Shown here one piece after another: positions 25,542 to 34,837 of a stretch of 64,000 bases of DNA. The notes under the pieces were generated by a model, which made no database searches, was not told where the DNA came from, and worked only from the letters and a program-made list of their open reading frames with translations. Every line of letters starts with the position of its first letter. Position 1 is the first letter of the stretch. The position numbers and the translations under genes are program-made. Source of the stretch: Neotabrizicola shimadae (GTDB lineage Bacteria > Pseudomonadota > Alphaproteobacteria > Rhodobacterales > Rhodobacteraceae); the NCBI RefSeq assembly GCF_019623905.1, contig NZ_CP069370.1:2418001-2482000 (forward strand), read 5' to 3'.

Positions 25542-26255
25542 TCAGGGCAACAGAAGCCGCGCCCGGATCGGCAGATGGTCCGAAGCGCGCCGCGCCAGCG
25601 CCGTGTCATGCGCAACAAGGTCGGTCAGCTCGCCCCGGTTGCAGGCCATGATCCGGTCCAGCGCCAGCGCCGGCATCCGCGCCGGAAAGCTGCGCACCAC
25701 GGGCTGCTGCGGAAGATGCGTCGAAAGCCTTTCGAACGGCGACCGCCAGCCCTCGCGCCATTCGTTCAGGTCGCCCATCAGAAGGGTGGGCCGGTCGTCC
25801 AGCGCGGTCATCTCGCGCAGCAAGGTCTCGGCCTGCGCCCGCCGCGAACTGCGCAACAGCCCAAGATGCGCCGCCACAACCCGCAGGGGCCGCCCCAGGA
25901 TCGACAGATCCACCAGAAGCGCGCCGCGCGGCTCCAGCCCCGGCAGGTCGATGCCGCGCAGGTCTTGCAGCTCGGCATCCCGCGCCAGCACCACATTGCC
26001 ATGCCAGCCATGCGCCGGCCCGCCGTTCGGGATCGGCACCGGCGCCAATCCTGTGTTGCGATGCAGCCGCTCCAGATCCAGAAGGCCGGTGCGCGTGCCG
26101 AACCGTGTGTCCGCCTCCTGCAGCGCCACGATATCCGCGCCCAGTTCGCTGATCACGGTCGCGGTCCTGTGCAGGTCGCGTTTCCGGTCGGTTCCAACGC
26201 CCTTGTGGATGTTCCACGAGGCAACGATCAGTTCCAGGGGAGAGGCCAAAGACAT
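25542..26255 (-). CDS. endonuclease/exonuclease/phosphatase (EEP) family protein
   Basis: 237 aa. The EEP motifs are present: ASWNIHKG with Asn, ALQEADTR with Glu, WHGNVVLAR, the HLGL strand, LLMGDLNEW (Asp and Asn), and RASDHLPI with the final Asp-His. It could hydrolyse nucleic acid or phospholipid-type phosphodiesters. Its ATG shares one base with the stop of the cardiolipin synthase gene (TGATG), so both are one operon, and a lipid substrate would fit. Confidence 0.85.
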   Translation of the reverse strand: MSLASPLELIVASWNIHKGVGTDRKRDLHRTATVISELGADIVALQEADTRFGTRTGLLDLERLHRNTGLAPVPIPNGGPAHGWHGNVVLARDAELQDLRGIDLPGLEPRGALLVDLSILGRPLRVVAAHLGLLRSSRRAQAETLLREMTALDDRPTLLMGDLNEWREGWRSPFERLSTHLPQQPVVRSFPARMPALALDRIMACNRGELTDLVAHDTALARRASDHLPIRARLLLP

Positions 26256-27724
26256 CACAGCACCGGCCCGATCAGGCCAAGACCGTTGTTCCACAACCGC
26301 CGGTACCACGGCCAGAGCGACACCTCCCGCGCTGTCACGCGCAGACTCTGGCCCAGGTACTGCATCTGCCGCGCCCGCATCGCCTGGGTCAGGTCGGGGT
26401 CGCACAGCAGAATGTTGTTCTCGAAGTTCAGCGAAAAGCTGCGGCAATCCATGTTGGCCGATCCGATCAGAGTCACCTCGCCATCCACCGTCAGCGATTT
26501 GGTATGCAGAAGGCCCGGCTTGAACTCCCATATCTTCACGCCGGCTTCCAGAAGATCGGCATAATAGCTGCGCGCGGCCGCGCCCACCGCAAAATCGTCG
26601 TTCCGCGCCGGCAGGATCAGCGTCACCTGCACCCCGCGGTTGGCCGCCGCGCGCAGGGCAGACTGCAGCGAGTCCACCGGAACGTAATAGGGCGTGGTGA
26701 CGATGGCTTCGCGCCGCGCCGCCCACAGAAGCGAGGCGAACATCTCCGGCGCGGCAGAGGGCCGGTCGGTCGGCCCCTCGGCTATGACCTGGGCGGTAAA
26801 GCCACCCGGCGCCGGGGCCTCCAGCGGCTCGGTCAGAAGCGGCGCAAGATCCTCGTCCACCTCGCTCATCCAGTCGGCGGCGAACAGGATCTGGTTCTGC
26901 CGGACCACCGGACCCTCGAACCGCATCACCGCATCGACCCAGGGGCCGTATTTCGCCTTGGGCAGGAATTCGGGGTCCGCGCAATTCTGGCTGCCGCAAT
27001 AGGTGATGCGATTGTCGATCACCACGATCTTGCGGTGATTGCGCAGGTCGATCCGCCCGGTGATCGCCCGCCACAGCGGGTTGCCGACCTCCAGCGCCCG
27101 CGCCTGCCGAACGCCGGCCTGCCGCATCTGCGCCCACAGCGGGTGTTTCAGCAGGCTGCGAGACCCCAGGTCATCGGCCATCGCCCGCACCGTGACGCCC
27201 CGCCCCGCCGCGCGGATCAGCGCCTCGGCCACCCGCGTGCCGTTGCGGTCGGGCAGCCAGATGTAGAACAGCAGGTGCACATGCCGTGTCGCCGCGTCGA
27301 TGTCGGCCACCAGCGCGTCGATCACCGCATCGCCCTCGTCCAGCAGCCGGCCGGTATTGCCCCCGGTCACGGGAAAGCCGCTGATCGACTGGCCCACCTT
27401 GAACAATGGCCGGTGGCGTTCGTGGGTGTCCGCCTTTGCCACGGCCGCCGCCGCGCCCGGCACCGTGTCGAACCCCGGCAGGGCGGCCTGGACCCTGGCC
27501 CGACGCTCCACCCGCTTGCGGCCCACCCGGGTCTCCCCAACCAGCACATAGGCGACGATCCCCATGACCGGCAGCGCCAGGATCACCACGATCCAGGCAA
27601 GGCGTGAGGCCGGCTCACGATGCGGCCGCAGCAGCGCCCGGATCACCAGAAGCGCCTGCACACCGACATGCCCCAAGGCAAGGACAGCGGCGAAACTCAC
27701 GCGGACCTCCCGCAGCAATGGCAC
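26255..27724 (-). CDS. cls: cardiolipin synthase (phospholipase D family)
   Basis: 489 aa. Two N-terminal membrane helices and the basic GRKRVERRARV loop are followed by two HKD motifs: NHRKIVVID near residue 225 and LLHTKSLTVD near 400. The intervals, and SANMDCRSFSLNFE after the second motif, are as in ClsA. It condenses phosphatidylglycerol molecules into cardiolipin at the inner membrane. It is first in an operon with the EEP gene. Confidence 0.92.
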   Translation of the reverse strand: MPLLREVRVSFAAVLALGHVGVQALLVIRALLRPHREPASRLAWIVVILALPVMGIVAYVLVGETRVGRKRVERRARVQAALPGFDTVPGAAAAVAKADTHERHRPLFKVGQSISGFPVTGGNTGRLLDEGDAVIDALVADIDAATRHVHLLFYIWLPDRNGTRVAEALIRAAGRGVTVRAMADDLGSRSLLKHPLWAQMRQAGVRQARALEVGNPLWRAITGRIDLRNHRKIVVIDNRITYCGSQNCADPEFLPKAKYGPWVDAVMRFEGPVVRQNQILFAADWMSEVDEDLAPLLTEPLEAPAPGGFTAQVIAEGPTDRPSAAPEMFASLLWAARREAIVTTPYYVPVDSLQSALRAAANRGVQVTLILPARNDDFAVGAAARSYYADLLEAGVKIWEFKPGLLHTKSLTVDGEVTLIGSANMDCRSFSLNFENNILLCDPDLTQAMRARQMQYLGQSLRVTAREVSLWPWYRRLWNNGLGLIGPVL

Positions 27725-27913
27725 GTGTACAAAACGAACGATCGGCCGGGCATAGAACGGATCAATCGGCTCTCCCCGCGGGCAGGCATCTGGCGTTGCG
27801 GCAAAGACTAAGGCCGCGCCGGCGCACTGACAACCGCGCGCCTGTCAAGACTGTGACTTGCGCAAAGGCATCAACCGCATAGAGTGGCGAAAATCCAGCC
27901 GACGGGACCACCG

Positions 27914-28726
27914 GTGTTTCACAAAGCCCTTTTGCAATTGCGCCACGGCGCTTTCCTCGCCGCCCTTGCCCTTCCCCAGATCGCCCTGGCGGCCCCCTGT
28001 TCCAGCACGTCCGGCGAATACGAGGCCTGGAAGCCCGTGATGGCCGAAGAAGCCCGCGCGCAGGGCGTGGGCCAGGCCGGAATCGCGGCGTTGATGAACA
28101 GCAGCTATTCCAAGGCCACCATCTCTGCCGACCGCAACCAGAAGAGCTTCAAGTACACGCTCGACAAGTTCATGCAGGTCCGCGGCGCCGATGCCATCGT
28201 CAAGCAGGGCCGCGCGCGCAAGGCCAAGAACCCCAAGTTCTATGCCGCGCTGGAACAGACCTACGGCGTGCCCGCAGGCGTCATCATCGCCATCCACGGC
28301 ATGGAAACCGGCTTCGGCAATTTCATGGGCGACACCAATGTCGTCTCGGCCATCGCCACCCTGTCCTACGACTGCCGGCGGTCGGACTTCTTCACCCCCC
28401 ATCTCGTCGCGGCCCTGGTCCTGGTGGACCGCGGCTCGATCAGCCCGTCCTCCGTCGGGGCCAAGCATGGCGAGTTGGGCCACACCCAGTTCCTGCCCGG
28501 AAATGCGCTGGCCTATGGCGTGGATGCCAACGGCGACGGCAAGGTGGATCTCTCCAACCAGGCCGACGCGCTGTCTTCCACCGCCAACTACCTGCGCCAG
28601 AAGGGCTGGCAACCCGGCCTCGGCTACCAGGAGGGCGAGCCCAACTTCGCCGTCATCAAGGAATGGAACGCGGCCACCGTCTACCAGCAGGCCATCGCCA
28701 TCATGGGCGCCCGCATCGACGGCTGA
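27914..28726 (+). CDS. lytic murein transglycosylase (MltB/SLT_2 type)
   Basis: 270 aa from GTG 27914, which begins a signal peptide (ALLQLRHGAFLAALALPQIA then LAAP). The alternative GTG at 27884 adds 10 residues before it. The SLT_2 motif with the catalytic Glu is AIHGMETGFGNFMGDTNV; LGHTQFLPGNALAYGVDANG is the second family block (substrate-binding loop with the Asp/Asn calcium-like segment). It cleaves glycan strands of peptidoglycan in the periplasm. It stands alone, divergent from the cardiolipin synthase operon. Confidence 0.88.
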   Translation: MFHKALLQLRHGAFLAALALPQIALAAPCSSTSGEYEAWKPVMAEEARAQGVGQAGIAALMNSSYSKATISADRNQKSFKYTLDKFMQVRGADAIVKQGRARKAKNPKFYAALEQTYGVPAGVIIAIHGMETGFGNFMGDTNVVSAIATLSYDCRRSDFFTPHLVAALVLVDRGSISPSSVGAKHGELGHTQFLPGNALAYGVDANGDGKVDLSNQADALSSTANYLRQKGWQPGLGYQEGEPNFAVIKEWNAATVYQQAIAIMGARIDG

Positions 28727-28781
28727 GAACCCCCTTGCGCTGGCCCGGCGGCTCGTCTAACAAGCCGCCACGCCGAAGCGC

Positions 28782-28856
28782 GGCCCGTTCGTCTATCGGT
28801 TAGGACACCAGGTTTTCAACCTGGGAAGAGGGGTTCGACTCCCCTACGGGCTGCCA
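28782..28856 (+). tRNA. tRNA-Glu (anticodon TTC)
   Basis: The acceptor pairs GGCCCGT with ACGGGCT (first pair G-U), the anticodon arm CCAGGTTTTCAACCTGG gives anticodon TTC, and the T-arm is GGGGTTCGACTCCCC, with an encoded CCA end. It ends 7 bases before the stop of the convergent DUF1513 gene. Confidence 0.96.
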
Positions 28857-28863
28857 CTTTCCC

Positions 28864-29922
28864 TCACACCGCCACCAGGTGATTGTCCCAGGCAAGGTCG
28901 TCCTTCGCCAGGGGCCGCAGCTCATTCCCGGCGATCCGGCTGATCCCGCCATTGCCGTCGGTCAGCACGAAGCCCCCCTCCGCCACCGCCACGCCGCTGG
29001 CATCGGCCCGCGCCAGCGTGGCGAGCGGCGCCGCGTCCGGCCCGTACAGCTGCACCACGCCCCCCGGCGGCGAGGTCAGCGCCACCCGGCCCGTCCCCGC
29101 CTCCAGCGCGATCGAGCCGGCATAGCCCTTCATGCGGTAGAACACCGTCTCGTAATCCGGCGACAGCACGGGCGCGCCCCCCCGCCGGTGCAGCCCCAGA
29201 AGCGGCACCGCCTCGGCCGGATCGCCCTCCCACTGCATCGCAAAGGCCACCGTGCCATCGGGCGCCAGCGCCAGGTGGCGGATCGAGGCCTGGTGCAGTT
29301 CGGCATCCAGCGCCACCACCTCCTCCAAGGCGCCGTCCGCCGACAGATAGGCCAGGTTCGGCGCCATCGTCTCGATGTTCAGCTTGGTGCGGTCGCCCGG
29401 ATCGGTCTCGATCCCGCCATTGGCCACCACCAGGCCACCATCGGCCCGCCGCTTCACGTCATGCGGTCCGACGCCGCCCGTGTCCACTTCGCCGATGCGC
29501 CGCCAGCCCGCCGTCTCCCACAGGCCAAGCCGCCCCGCCGATCCCTCGGCCACCACTTCCGAGGTGTAAAGCAAAGCGCCATCGGCGGAAAACACGCCGT
29601 GACCGTTGAACTGCCGCCCTTCGGGAGGGGTCAGCCGCGCCACGACCTCGCCCCGCGCGCAGTCGATCACCAGCGCATAGGTCCCCGGCCGCCGCGCAAA
29701 GGCCACCGCCTCGGGCCGCACCGGATGGGCCGCCGCCGCATGGCCCCGCGCCGGCAGGTCCAGGCGGAACCGCTCGCCCCCCGCCGCGTCCAGCCCGCAC
29801 AGCACATAGCCCTCGCCCAGCTTCGCCGCCGCAAGGAAGGCCGGGCTGCCCGCATCGGCCCAGCTCAGCCGCGGCAGAGCCGCCGCGGCCAGCCCCGCCA
29901 GGAATCCGCGCCGCGTCGCCAT
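28864..29922 (-). CDS. DUF1513 family exported protein of the iron operon
   Basis: 352 aa with a twin-arginine signal (MATRRGFLAGLAAAALPRL). The mature protein is a beta-propeller-like series of repeated strands, with conserved blocks HGVFSADGALLYTSE, GGVGPHDVKRRADG and HQASIRHLALAPDG. DUF1513 proteins regularly end imelysin/di-heme oxidoreductase operons; an export of a folded, perhaps cofactor-bearing protein is implied by the Tat signal. It is 1 base from the imelysin stop, last gene of the iron cluster. Confidence 0.85.
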   Translation of the reverse strand: MATRRGFLAGLAAAALPRLSWADAGSPAFLAAAKLGEGYVLCGLDAAGGERFRLDLPARGHAAAAHPVRPEAVAFARRPGTYALVIDCARGEVVARLTPPEGRQFNGHGVFSADGALLYTSEVVAEGSAGRLGLWETAGWRRIGEVDTGGVGPHDVKRRADGGLVVANGGIETDPGDRTKLNIETMAPNLAYLSADGALEEVVALDAELHQASIRHLALAPDGTVAFAMQWEGDPAEAVPLLGLHRRGGAPVLSPDYETVFYRMKGYAGSIALEAGTGRVALTSPPGGVVQLYGPDAAPLATLARADASGVAVAEGGFVLTDGNGGISRIAGNELRPLAKDDLAWDNHLVAV

Positions 29923-29923
29923 C

Positions 29924-30913
29924 TCAGTCCCCGTCCGCCGCGTTGAAGCCCACATCCACCCCAAGCGCCGGTCCCACCTCGGACACCGCCGCGTCCACGA
30001 TGGTGGTGACATGCTGCTGCAGGATCTCCACCTTCAGCCGTCCGTCAGGCTCGCCCACCCCGGCCAGCACCGGATCCTCCAACGCCTCGGCCACCGCCAG
30101 CGCCGAGGCGAAGGCCGCCTCGGTGTCGGGCGACTTCGGCGCCAGAGCCAGCGAGAAGTCGCGCATCGCCTCCAGCGACAGATCCACATTGCGCAAGGAC
30201 CGGCCCGAGGCCCGCGCCTCGGCCCGCTCCGGCTTTGGCGCGTCGAATGTGCCAAGCGGCCGGCCAAGCCGCTGGTCCTTCACGAACTCCAGCCCCGTGA
30301 TCAGCTGCGTGTACAGCGCCTGCGCCGCCTCGGCCTCGGTCAGGTAGGTCTCGTTGCCCGGCTCGCCCGCGGTCAGCAGCACGTCGGCATAGCCGTCCCT
30401 CCAGTCCGACAGGATGCCGTTCGCCATGCGCGCCAGATCCGCCGCCGTGGCCCGCGTCAGCGCGCAGACATAATCGCCGCCCGCCGCCGCCGGATCGTCC
30501 GGCGCGGGGTAAAGCAGCCGTTCCAGGGCGAACAGCCCCCGCACCGCCACCGATTGCATGGCAAAGGCCGAAGGCTCCAGCACCGCAACGTCCCCGGTGC
30601 GGATCAGCCCCGCCTGCTGCTTGGCGCCAATCCCCTTGGGATCGGGCCAGAAGGCAATGGCCAGCGTCCGGCCCGAGTCCTCGCCCGGCCCCAGATGCAG
30701 GAACCCCACCCGCAACCAGGCATCGAAGGCCGCGTTCCAGTCCGGGCGCAGCGCCTCGGGCGAACAATCGGCCGCCGCAGCCACCGCCAGCCGGTCGGCC
30801 GCTTCGGCAAAGCCGGCATAGCCCGGCAGGATCTGCGCCTCGACCGCCTCGCGCACGCCCGCCGTGGCGGGCAGCGGCATCAGGGCCAGAAGACAAAGGA
30901 CAAGGTGGCGCAT
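29924..30913 (-). CDS. imelysin family (IrpA-like) periplasmic protein
   Basis: 329 aa with a signal peptide (MRHLVLCLLALMPLPATA-G). The imelysin/insulin-cleaving-peptidase-like helical domain includes HLGPGEDSGRTLAIAFWPDP, RGLFALERLLY and the late FSLALAPKSP region. Family members such as IrpA are iron-regulated surface or periplasmic proteins thought to bind iron or heme rather than to cleave peptides. This shorter copy sits between the di-heme oxidoreductase and DUF1513 genes. Confidence 0.8.
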   Translation of the reverse strand: MRHLVLCLLALMPLPATAGVREAVEAQILPGYAGFAEAADRLAVAAAADCSPEALRPDWNAAFDAWLRVGFLHLGPGEDSGRTLAIAFWPDPKGIGAKQQAGLIRTGDVAVLEPSAFAMQSVAVRGLFALERLLYPAPDDPAAAGGDYVCALTRATAADLARMANGILSDWRDGYADVLLTAGEPGNETYLTEAEAAQALYTQLITGLEFVKDQRLGRPLGTFDAPKPERAEARASGRSLRNVDLSLEAMRDFSLALAPKSPDTEAAFASALAVAEALEDPVLAGVGEPDGRLKVEILQQHVTTIVDAAVSEVGPALGVDVGFNAADGD

Positions 30914-30914
30914 G

Positions 30915-32447
30915 TCAAAGCGACTCCAGAAAGGTGATCAGGGCCTGCCGATCCGGGGCAGGCATCGCGGCAAAGGCATCGCGGGCCGCGCTGGCCTCGC
31001 CGCCATGCCACAGGATTGCTTCAGAAAGATCACGGGCGCGGCCATCGTGCAGATATGTGGCCGTTCCGTCCCCGACAGCCGCGGTCGATCCAAGCCCCCA
31101 CAGGGGTGGGGTGCGCCATTCCTGGCCCGTGGCGCGGCCCTCGGGCCGATTGTCGGCCAGCCCCGGCCCCATGTCGTGCAAGAGCAGGTCGCTGTAGGGC
31201 CAGATCAGCTGAAAGCTCCGCTCCGGCTCCCCGTCCAGCCGGGCGGTGACGAACTTCGGCACATGGCAGGCCGGGCAACCCGCGCCATAGAAGGCCGCCT
31301 TGCCGCGCAGAACCTCGGCCTCGCCCGCATCCGCCCGGCCCGGCACCGCCAGGTTGCGCGCATAGAAGGTCACAAGGTCCAGGCTCTCCCGGTCCACCTC
31401 CAGCCCGTCGCGGATGCCCGGCTCCTGCCCGTCTGGCGCGGCGCGGCAGGCTGCCTGGGCCTCCGTGCAATCGCCCCAGGGCGCGGGGTGCAGGTCGGTC
31501 GAAAGGCCCATGTCCATTGCGAAAGCTGCCGCCGTCTGGTCCCGCAGGCTCGCCGCCCCGCCCTTCCAGCCAAACCGTCCCAGCATCGCTGCTCCCGTTT
31601 CCGGCGACATCACCACGGCGGGCCTTCCCGATATGCCATCCCCATCGGTGTCCTCCGGGTCGGCATGGGCCAGGATGTCCGCCGCAGGAATCGCCTCCAG
31701 GAGCCCAAGTCCGATCATCGGCGGCGCCACCCGTGGCGACAACATCGCCCCTTCGGCCAGCGGCCCGAAGGCCAGGTCCGACAGCGTGTAGTCCGGCGCC
31801 CGCAACGTCACCACCGTCCCATCGGCCAGCGTCACCGGCACGTCGCGGTAGGACACCGACCAGCGCCCCTCTGCCGCCTGCCCCGGCGCGGCGAAATCCT
31901 GCAACTGCCCGCCATAGACCGGCTCGTTCAGCGTGGCCAGCCAACCGGCAATCGCCTCCGGCCCAGAGCCTGCCACCCCCGGAATCGACAGGCGCATCAC
32001 CATCGAAACGCGGCCATCCTCCGGCCCTTCGGGCGGATGGCCGCGCCCGTCGCGCAGGTGGCAGTTCTCGCAGCTGCGCGCGTTGTAGAGCGGCCCCAGC
32101 CCGTCCGACCCGAGCGTCGAGGCAGGCGAAGCGACCCACAGCTTGCGGAACAGCGCGTTGCCCAGATGGAAATCCATCTCTTTCGGCCCGGCCAGATTGG
32201 CCGAAGGGTGCGAAAAGGCGTTCATGTCCTGCACCGCAGGGCCGGTCGCGGCCCCACCCGGCATCGCCTCGAAGGGCTCGGCGGCGCTGAACGTGCCGGT
32301 CGGGGCCGCCACTGCGGCGATGCGCTGCACCTCTGCCGCAGAGCGCGGGATAGCATCGCGGTAAGGCTCTGCCATCCCTGCCGCAGGGTCCTGCGCAAGG
32401 GCCGGCAGGCCAAGGATCAAGGATCCCATCACGATGGGGCGCCACAT
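30915..32447 (-). CDS. di-heme oxidoreductase family protein (cytochrome c peroxidase/MauG-like)
   Basis: 510 aa. Two c-type heme motifs are present, CENCHLRDG near residue 130 and CPACHVPKF near 400, in a protein with a short signal peptide ending in ALAQDP. The region between carries a calcium-type DTDGDG segment. It is the DHOR type that couples with imelysin proteins, and probably performs an electron-transfer step in periplasmic iron handling. ATG 32447 is used; an in-frame ATG 6 codons on is also possible. The imelysin start follows 1 base after the stop. Confidence 0.88.
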   Translation of the reverse strand: MWRPIVMGSLILGLPALAQDPAAGMAEPYRDAIPRSAAEVQRIAAVAAPTGTFSAAEPFEAMPGGAATGPAVQDMNAFSHPSANLAGPKEMDFHLGNALFRKLWVASPASTLGSDGLGPLYNARSCENCHLRDGRGHPPEGPEDGRVSMVMRLSIPGVAGSGPEAIAGWLATLNEPVYGGQLQDFAAPGQAAEGRWSVSYRDVPVTLADGTVVTLRAPDYTLSDLAFGPLAEGAMLSPRVAPPMIGLGLLEAIPAADILAHADPEDTDGDGISGRPAVVMSPETGAAMLGRFGWKGGAASLRDQTAAAFAMDMGLSTDLHPAPWGDCTEAQAACRAAPDGQEPGIRDGLEVDRESLDLVTFYARNLAVPGRADAGEAEVLRGKAAFYGAGCPACHVPKFVTARLDGEPERSFQLIWPYSDLLLHDMGPGLADNRPEGRATGQEWRTPPLWGLGSTAAVGDGTATYLHDGRARDLSEAILWHGGEASAARDAFAAMPAPDRQALITFLESL

Positions 32448-32508
32448 CGGCCGCCTCCGGTTCTTCCGTGCCGCGCCGGTCCCCCTGTCCGGGGCCGGCG
32501 CGCAGCTG

Positions 32509-32994
32509 TCATTCCGCCTGGTCTGCAGGCTTTGCGTTCAAGAGGCCATATTTCTCTTCGCCCAGACGGTCGAACAGACCAAGCTGGGTTTCCAGAAAGT
32601 CGATGTGGCCTTCCTCGTCCGCGATGAGTTCGTCGAACAGGGCGCGGGTCACATAGTCGCCCACGCTGTCGCAATGCCGCCGGGCCTCGATGTACAGCGT
32701 CCGCGCCTCATGTTCCGCCGCAAGATCGCATTCCAGCGTTTCGCGGATCGACTGGCCGATGCGCAGCGGGTCCAGCTTCTGCAGGTTCGGATGCCCTTCC
32801 AGAAAGATGATCCGCGCGATCAGCTTGTCCGCATGGTGCATCTCCTCGATGGATTCGGCGCGGGACTTGTCCGCCAGACGGCCAAAGCCCCAATCCTCCT
32901 GAAGACGGAAATGCAGCCAGTACTGGCTGACCGCGGTCAGTTCGGACCGCAGGGCTGCGTTGAGATATTCGATGACCTTGGTGTCGCCCTTCAT
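32509..32994 (-). CDS. bfr: bacterioferritin
   Basis: 161 aa four-helix ferritin with all ferroxidase ligands: Glu18 (SELTAV), Glu51 and His54 (EEMHHAD), Glu94 region (AAEHEART) and Glu127/His130 ([10 protein letters not shown]). The heme-ligand Met is the MHHAD Met (residue 52). It stores iron as a mineral and releases it by reduction with Bfd, whose gene lies 132 bases upstream. Length and motifs are complete. Confidence 0.95.
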   Translation of the reverse strand: MKGDTKVIEYLNAALRSELTAVSQYWLHFRLQEDWGFGRLADKSRAESIEEMHHADKLIARIIFLEGHPNLQKLDPLRIGQSIRETLECDLAAEHEARTLYIEARRHCDSVGDYVTRALFDELIADEEGHIDFLETQLGLFDRLGEEKYGLLNAKPADQAE

Positions 32995-33126
32995 GGTATT
33001 CCCCTTGCTTGTCGCTGGATGGACGGCGGCTTCGGCACCGGGCCGTGGCTATGCCTGACGGGCAAGGTAGTCTCCATGACCGGGGCTGTCCAGCGGGCGG
33101 CTGGATTTCCCCGTGTTTCCATAAGT

Positions 33127-33384
33127 TTACAGAAATTCTCTGTCTTTCGCCCGTCGCCAGCGCGGAAGCTGCGGCACCCCTGCCGCACCGGGCACACGGA
33201 AGTTCTCGTTCGACCGCATGGTTTCCAGGAACAGGGGCATGCAGCCCCCGCAATCGGCCCGCTTGCCCAGGGCGTGGTAGATCTTGCCCGGCGTGATCAC
33301 CGTGTCGGGGTCCGACGCGCGCATCCAGTCCACGGCGGCCCGGATGTCGCGGTCGGAAATTCCCATGCAGTGACAGACGATCAC
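33127..33384 (-). CDS. bfd: bacterioferritin-associated ferredoxin
   Basis: 85 aa. The [2Fe-2S] cysteines are CHC at the N-terminus (residues 4 and 6) and CGGC (near 45-48). It delivers electrons to bacterioferritin to mobilise stored iron. It is longer than typical Bfd (64 aa), with a basic C-terminal tail (PRWRRAKDREFL). It starts 13 bases after the imelysin stop and is followed by bfr, so all are one operon. Confidence 0.9.
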   Translation of the reverse strand: MIVCHCMGISDRDIRAAVDWMRASDPDTVITPGKIYHALGKRADCGGCMPLFLETMRSNENFRVPGAAGVPQLPRWRRAKDREFL

Positions 33385-33397
33385 CGACGCCTCCCGG

Positions 33398-34657
33398 TCA
33401 CTGGAAGACGGCGTTCGGGTTGTCCAGGCTGTCCGAGCCCTCGACCGCCAGCTCGCCCAGGTTCAGCACCTTCGCCGCCCGCTCGATCTCGCGCGTCTGC
33501 GCCACCAGCCCGTCCACCACCGCCATGATCAGCGCGTCGCCCTCTGCGTTGCCGGGCGCCAGCATCTCGTCATAGGCCATGCCCGCCTCGGCCTTCGCCT
33601 TCAGCGCCGTCATCGCCGCCATGGTCGCGTCCAGCTTCTCCTTCACCGCGGCATCCACCGCCGGATCCGCCGCCGCCACCAGTTCCGAAAGCGACGGCCC
33701 CGCAACCACCGATCCGTCGGGGCGGGTATAGCTGCCCAGATACACGTTCCGGATGCCCACGCCGTCGTAGTAATGGCTGTTGTAGGTGTTGTCCGAGAAG
33801 CAGTCGTGCTCCTCCTCCGGGTCGTTCAGCAGAAGCCCCAGCTTGATCCGCTCGCCCGCCAGCTCGCCATAGGAGAGGCTCCCCATGCCGGTGATCATCG
33901 CCTTCACGCCGGCCTGCGGATCGGCCGTCACCGCCGCCCGCGCCGCCCCGCCCGGCGCCCAGTTCGCCGCCATCTCGGCCAGGTCCGCCACCAGCAGATC
34001 CGTCGCCGCCTTCAGATAGGCCGCCCGCCGGTCGCAGTTGCCGCCGGTGCAGCCCTCGCCCTGGACGTAATCCGTGTAAGGCCGGTTCCCCGCGCCCGGC
34101 CCCGTGCCGTTCAGATCCTGACCCCACAGCAGGAACTCGATCGCGTGGTAGCCTGCGGCCACATTCGCATCGATCCCATCCGCGCCATGCAGCGTGCCCC
34201 CGATCAGCTCGGGCGTGATCACAGTCACATCCACGTCCTTGCCGCCGATCTTCAGCACGGTCGAGCCGATGATGTTCGCCGCCGCCAGCGGGTTTTCCTC
34301 CGTCTCGCCGCCATAGGCCGCATCGACATAGTCGATCAGCCCCTCATCCAGCGGCCAGCTGTTCACCCGGCCCTCCCAGTCGTCCACGATCGGGTTGCCA
34401 AAGCGGAACGCTTCCGACTGCTGGTACGGCACCCGCGCCGCGAGCCAGGCCGTCTTGGCCGCCGCCAGCGTCTCGTCCGATGGCGCGGCCAGGAAGGCAT
34501 CCACCGCCACCTGCAGCGCCTGCGCGGTGGTCAGGCTGTCGCCGTAAACCGCGGCGCCGATATCGGCATAGGTGGCCACCACATCCGAAGGCTCGGCGGC
34601 AAGGGCGGGCTGGCACAGAATGGCCGCAAGGGCGGTGCTGGCAAGAAGGCGGGTCAT
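33398..34657 (-). CDS. imelysin family (IrpA-like) iron-regulated protein
   Basis: 419 aa with a signal peptide (LLASTALAAILCQPALA-A). The characteristic GxHxxE motif GYHAIEFLLWGQD, the RFGNPIVDDWEGRVNSWPLD block and the EEEHDCFSDNTYNSHYYD segment identify an IrpA-type imelysin. Such proteins are part of iron acquisition or storage in the cell envelope. It follows hemP and precedes bfd. Together with the second imelysin it gives this operon two homologous but different copies. Confidence 0.9.
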   Translation of the reverse strand: MTRLLASTALAAILCQPALAAEPSDVVATYADIGAAVYGDSLTTAQALQVAVDAFLAAPSDETLAAAKTAWLAARVPYQQSEAFRFGNPIVDDWEGRVNSWPLDEGLIDYVDAAYGGETEENPLAAANIIGSTVLKIGGKDVDVTVITPELIGGTLHGADGIDANVAAGYHAIEFLLWGQDLNGTGPGAGNRPYTDYVQGEGCTGGNCDRRAAYLKAATDLLVADLAEMAANWAPGGAARAAVTADPQAGVKAMITGMGSLSYGELAGERIKLGLLLNDPEEEHDCFSDNTYNSHYYDGVGIRNVYLGSYTRPDGSVVAGPSLSELVAAADPAVDAAVKEKLDATMAAMTALKAKAEAGMAYDEMLAPGNAEGDALIMAVVDGLVAQTREIERAAKVLNLGELAVEGSDSLDNPNAVFQ

Positions 34658-34672
34658 GGGCAGGGTCCGGTG

Positions 34673-34837
34673 TTACTTGGTGAGGATCAGCTTGCCGGCG
34701 CGCGTGATGCGCAGGCAGTACAACTGGCCGTTCAGGTGAATGTGCGCGGTCTGGCCGCCGGCGGTCAGATGGGTCGCGTCATGCACGGGAACGGCATTGG
34801 CGACGTTCAGCGTCGAGGCTTCGGTCAAGGCATTCAT
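34673..34837 (-). CDS. hemP: HemP hemin uptake protein
   Basis: 54 aa. The C-terminal GQLYCLRITRAGKLILTK is the HemP signature; the family is small and basic and is linked with heme uptake and its regulation. ATG 34837 (MNALTEAS) with GGGAGAG upstream is preferred to an earlier in-frame ATG at 34879. It is the first gene of the iron operon and 15 bases upstream of the imelysin gene's start, so an iron-responsive promoter should lie upstream. Confidence 0.8.
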   Translation of the reverse strand: MNALTEASTLNVANAVPVHDATHLTAGGQTAHIHLNGQLYCLRITRAGKLILTK

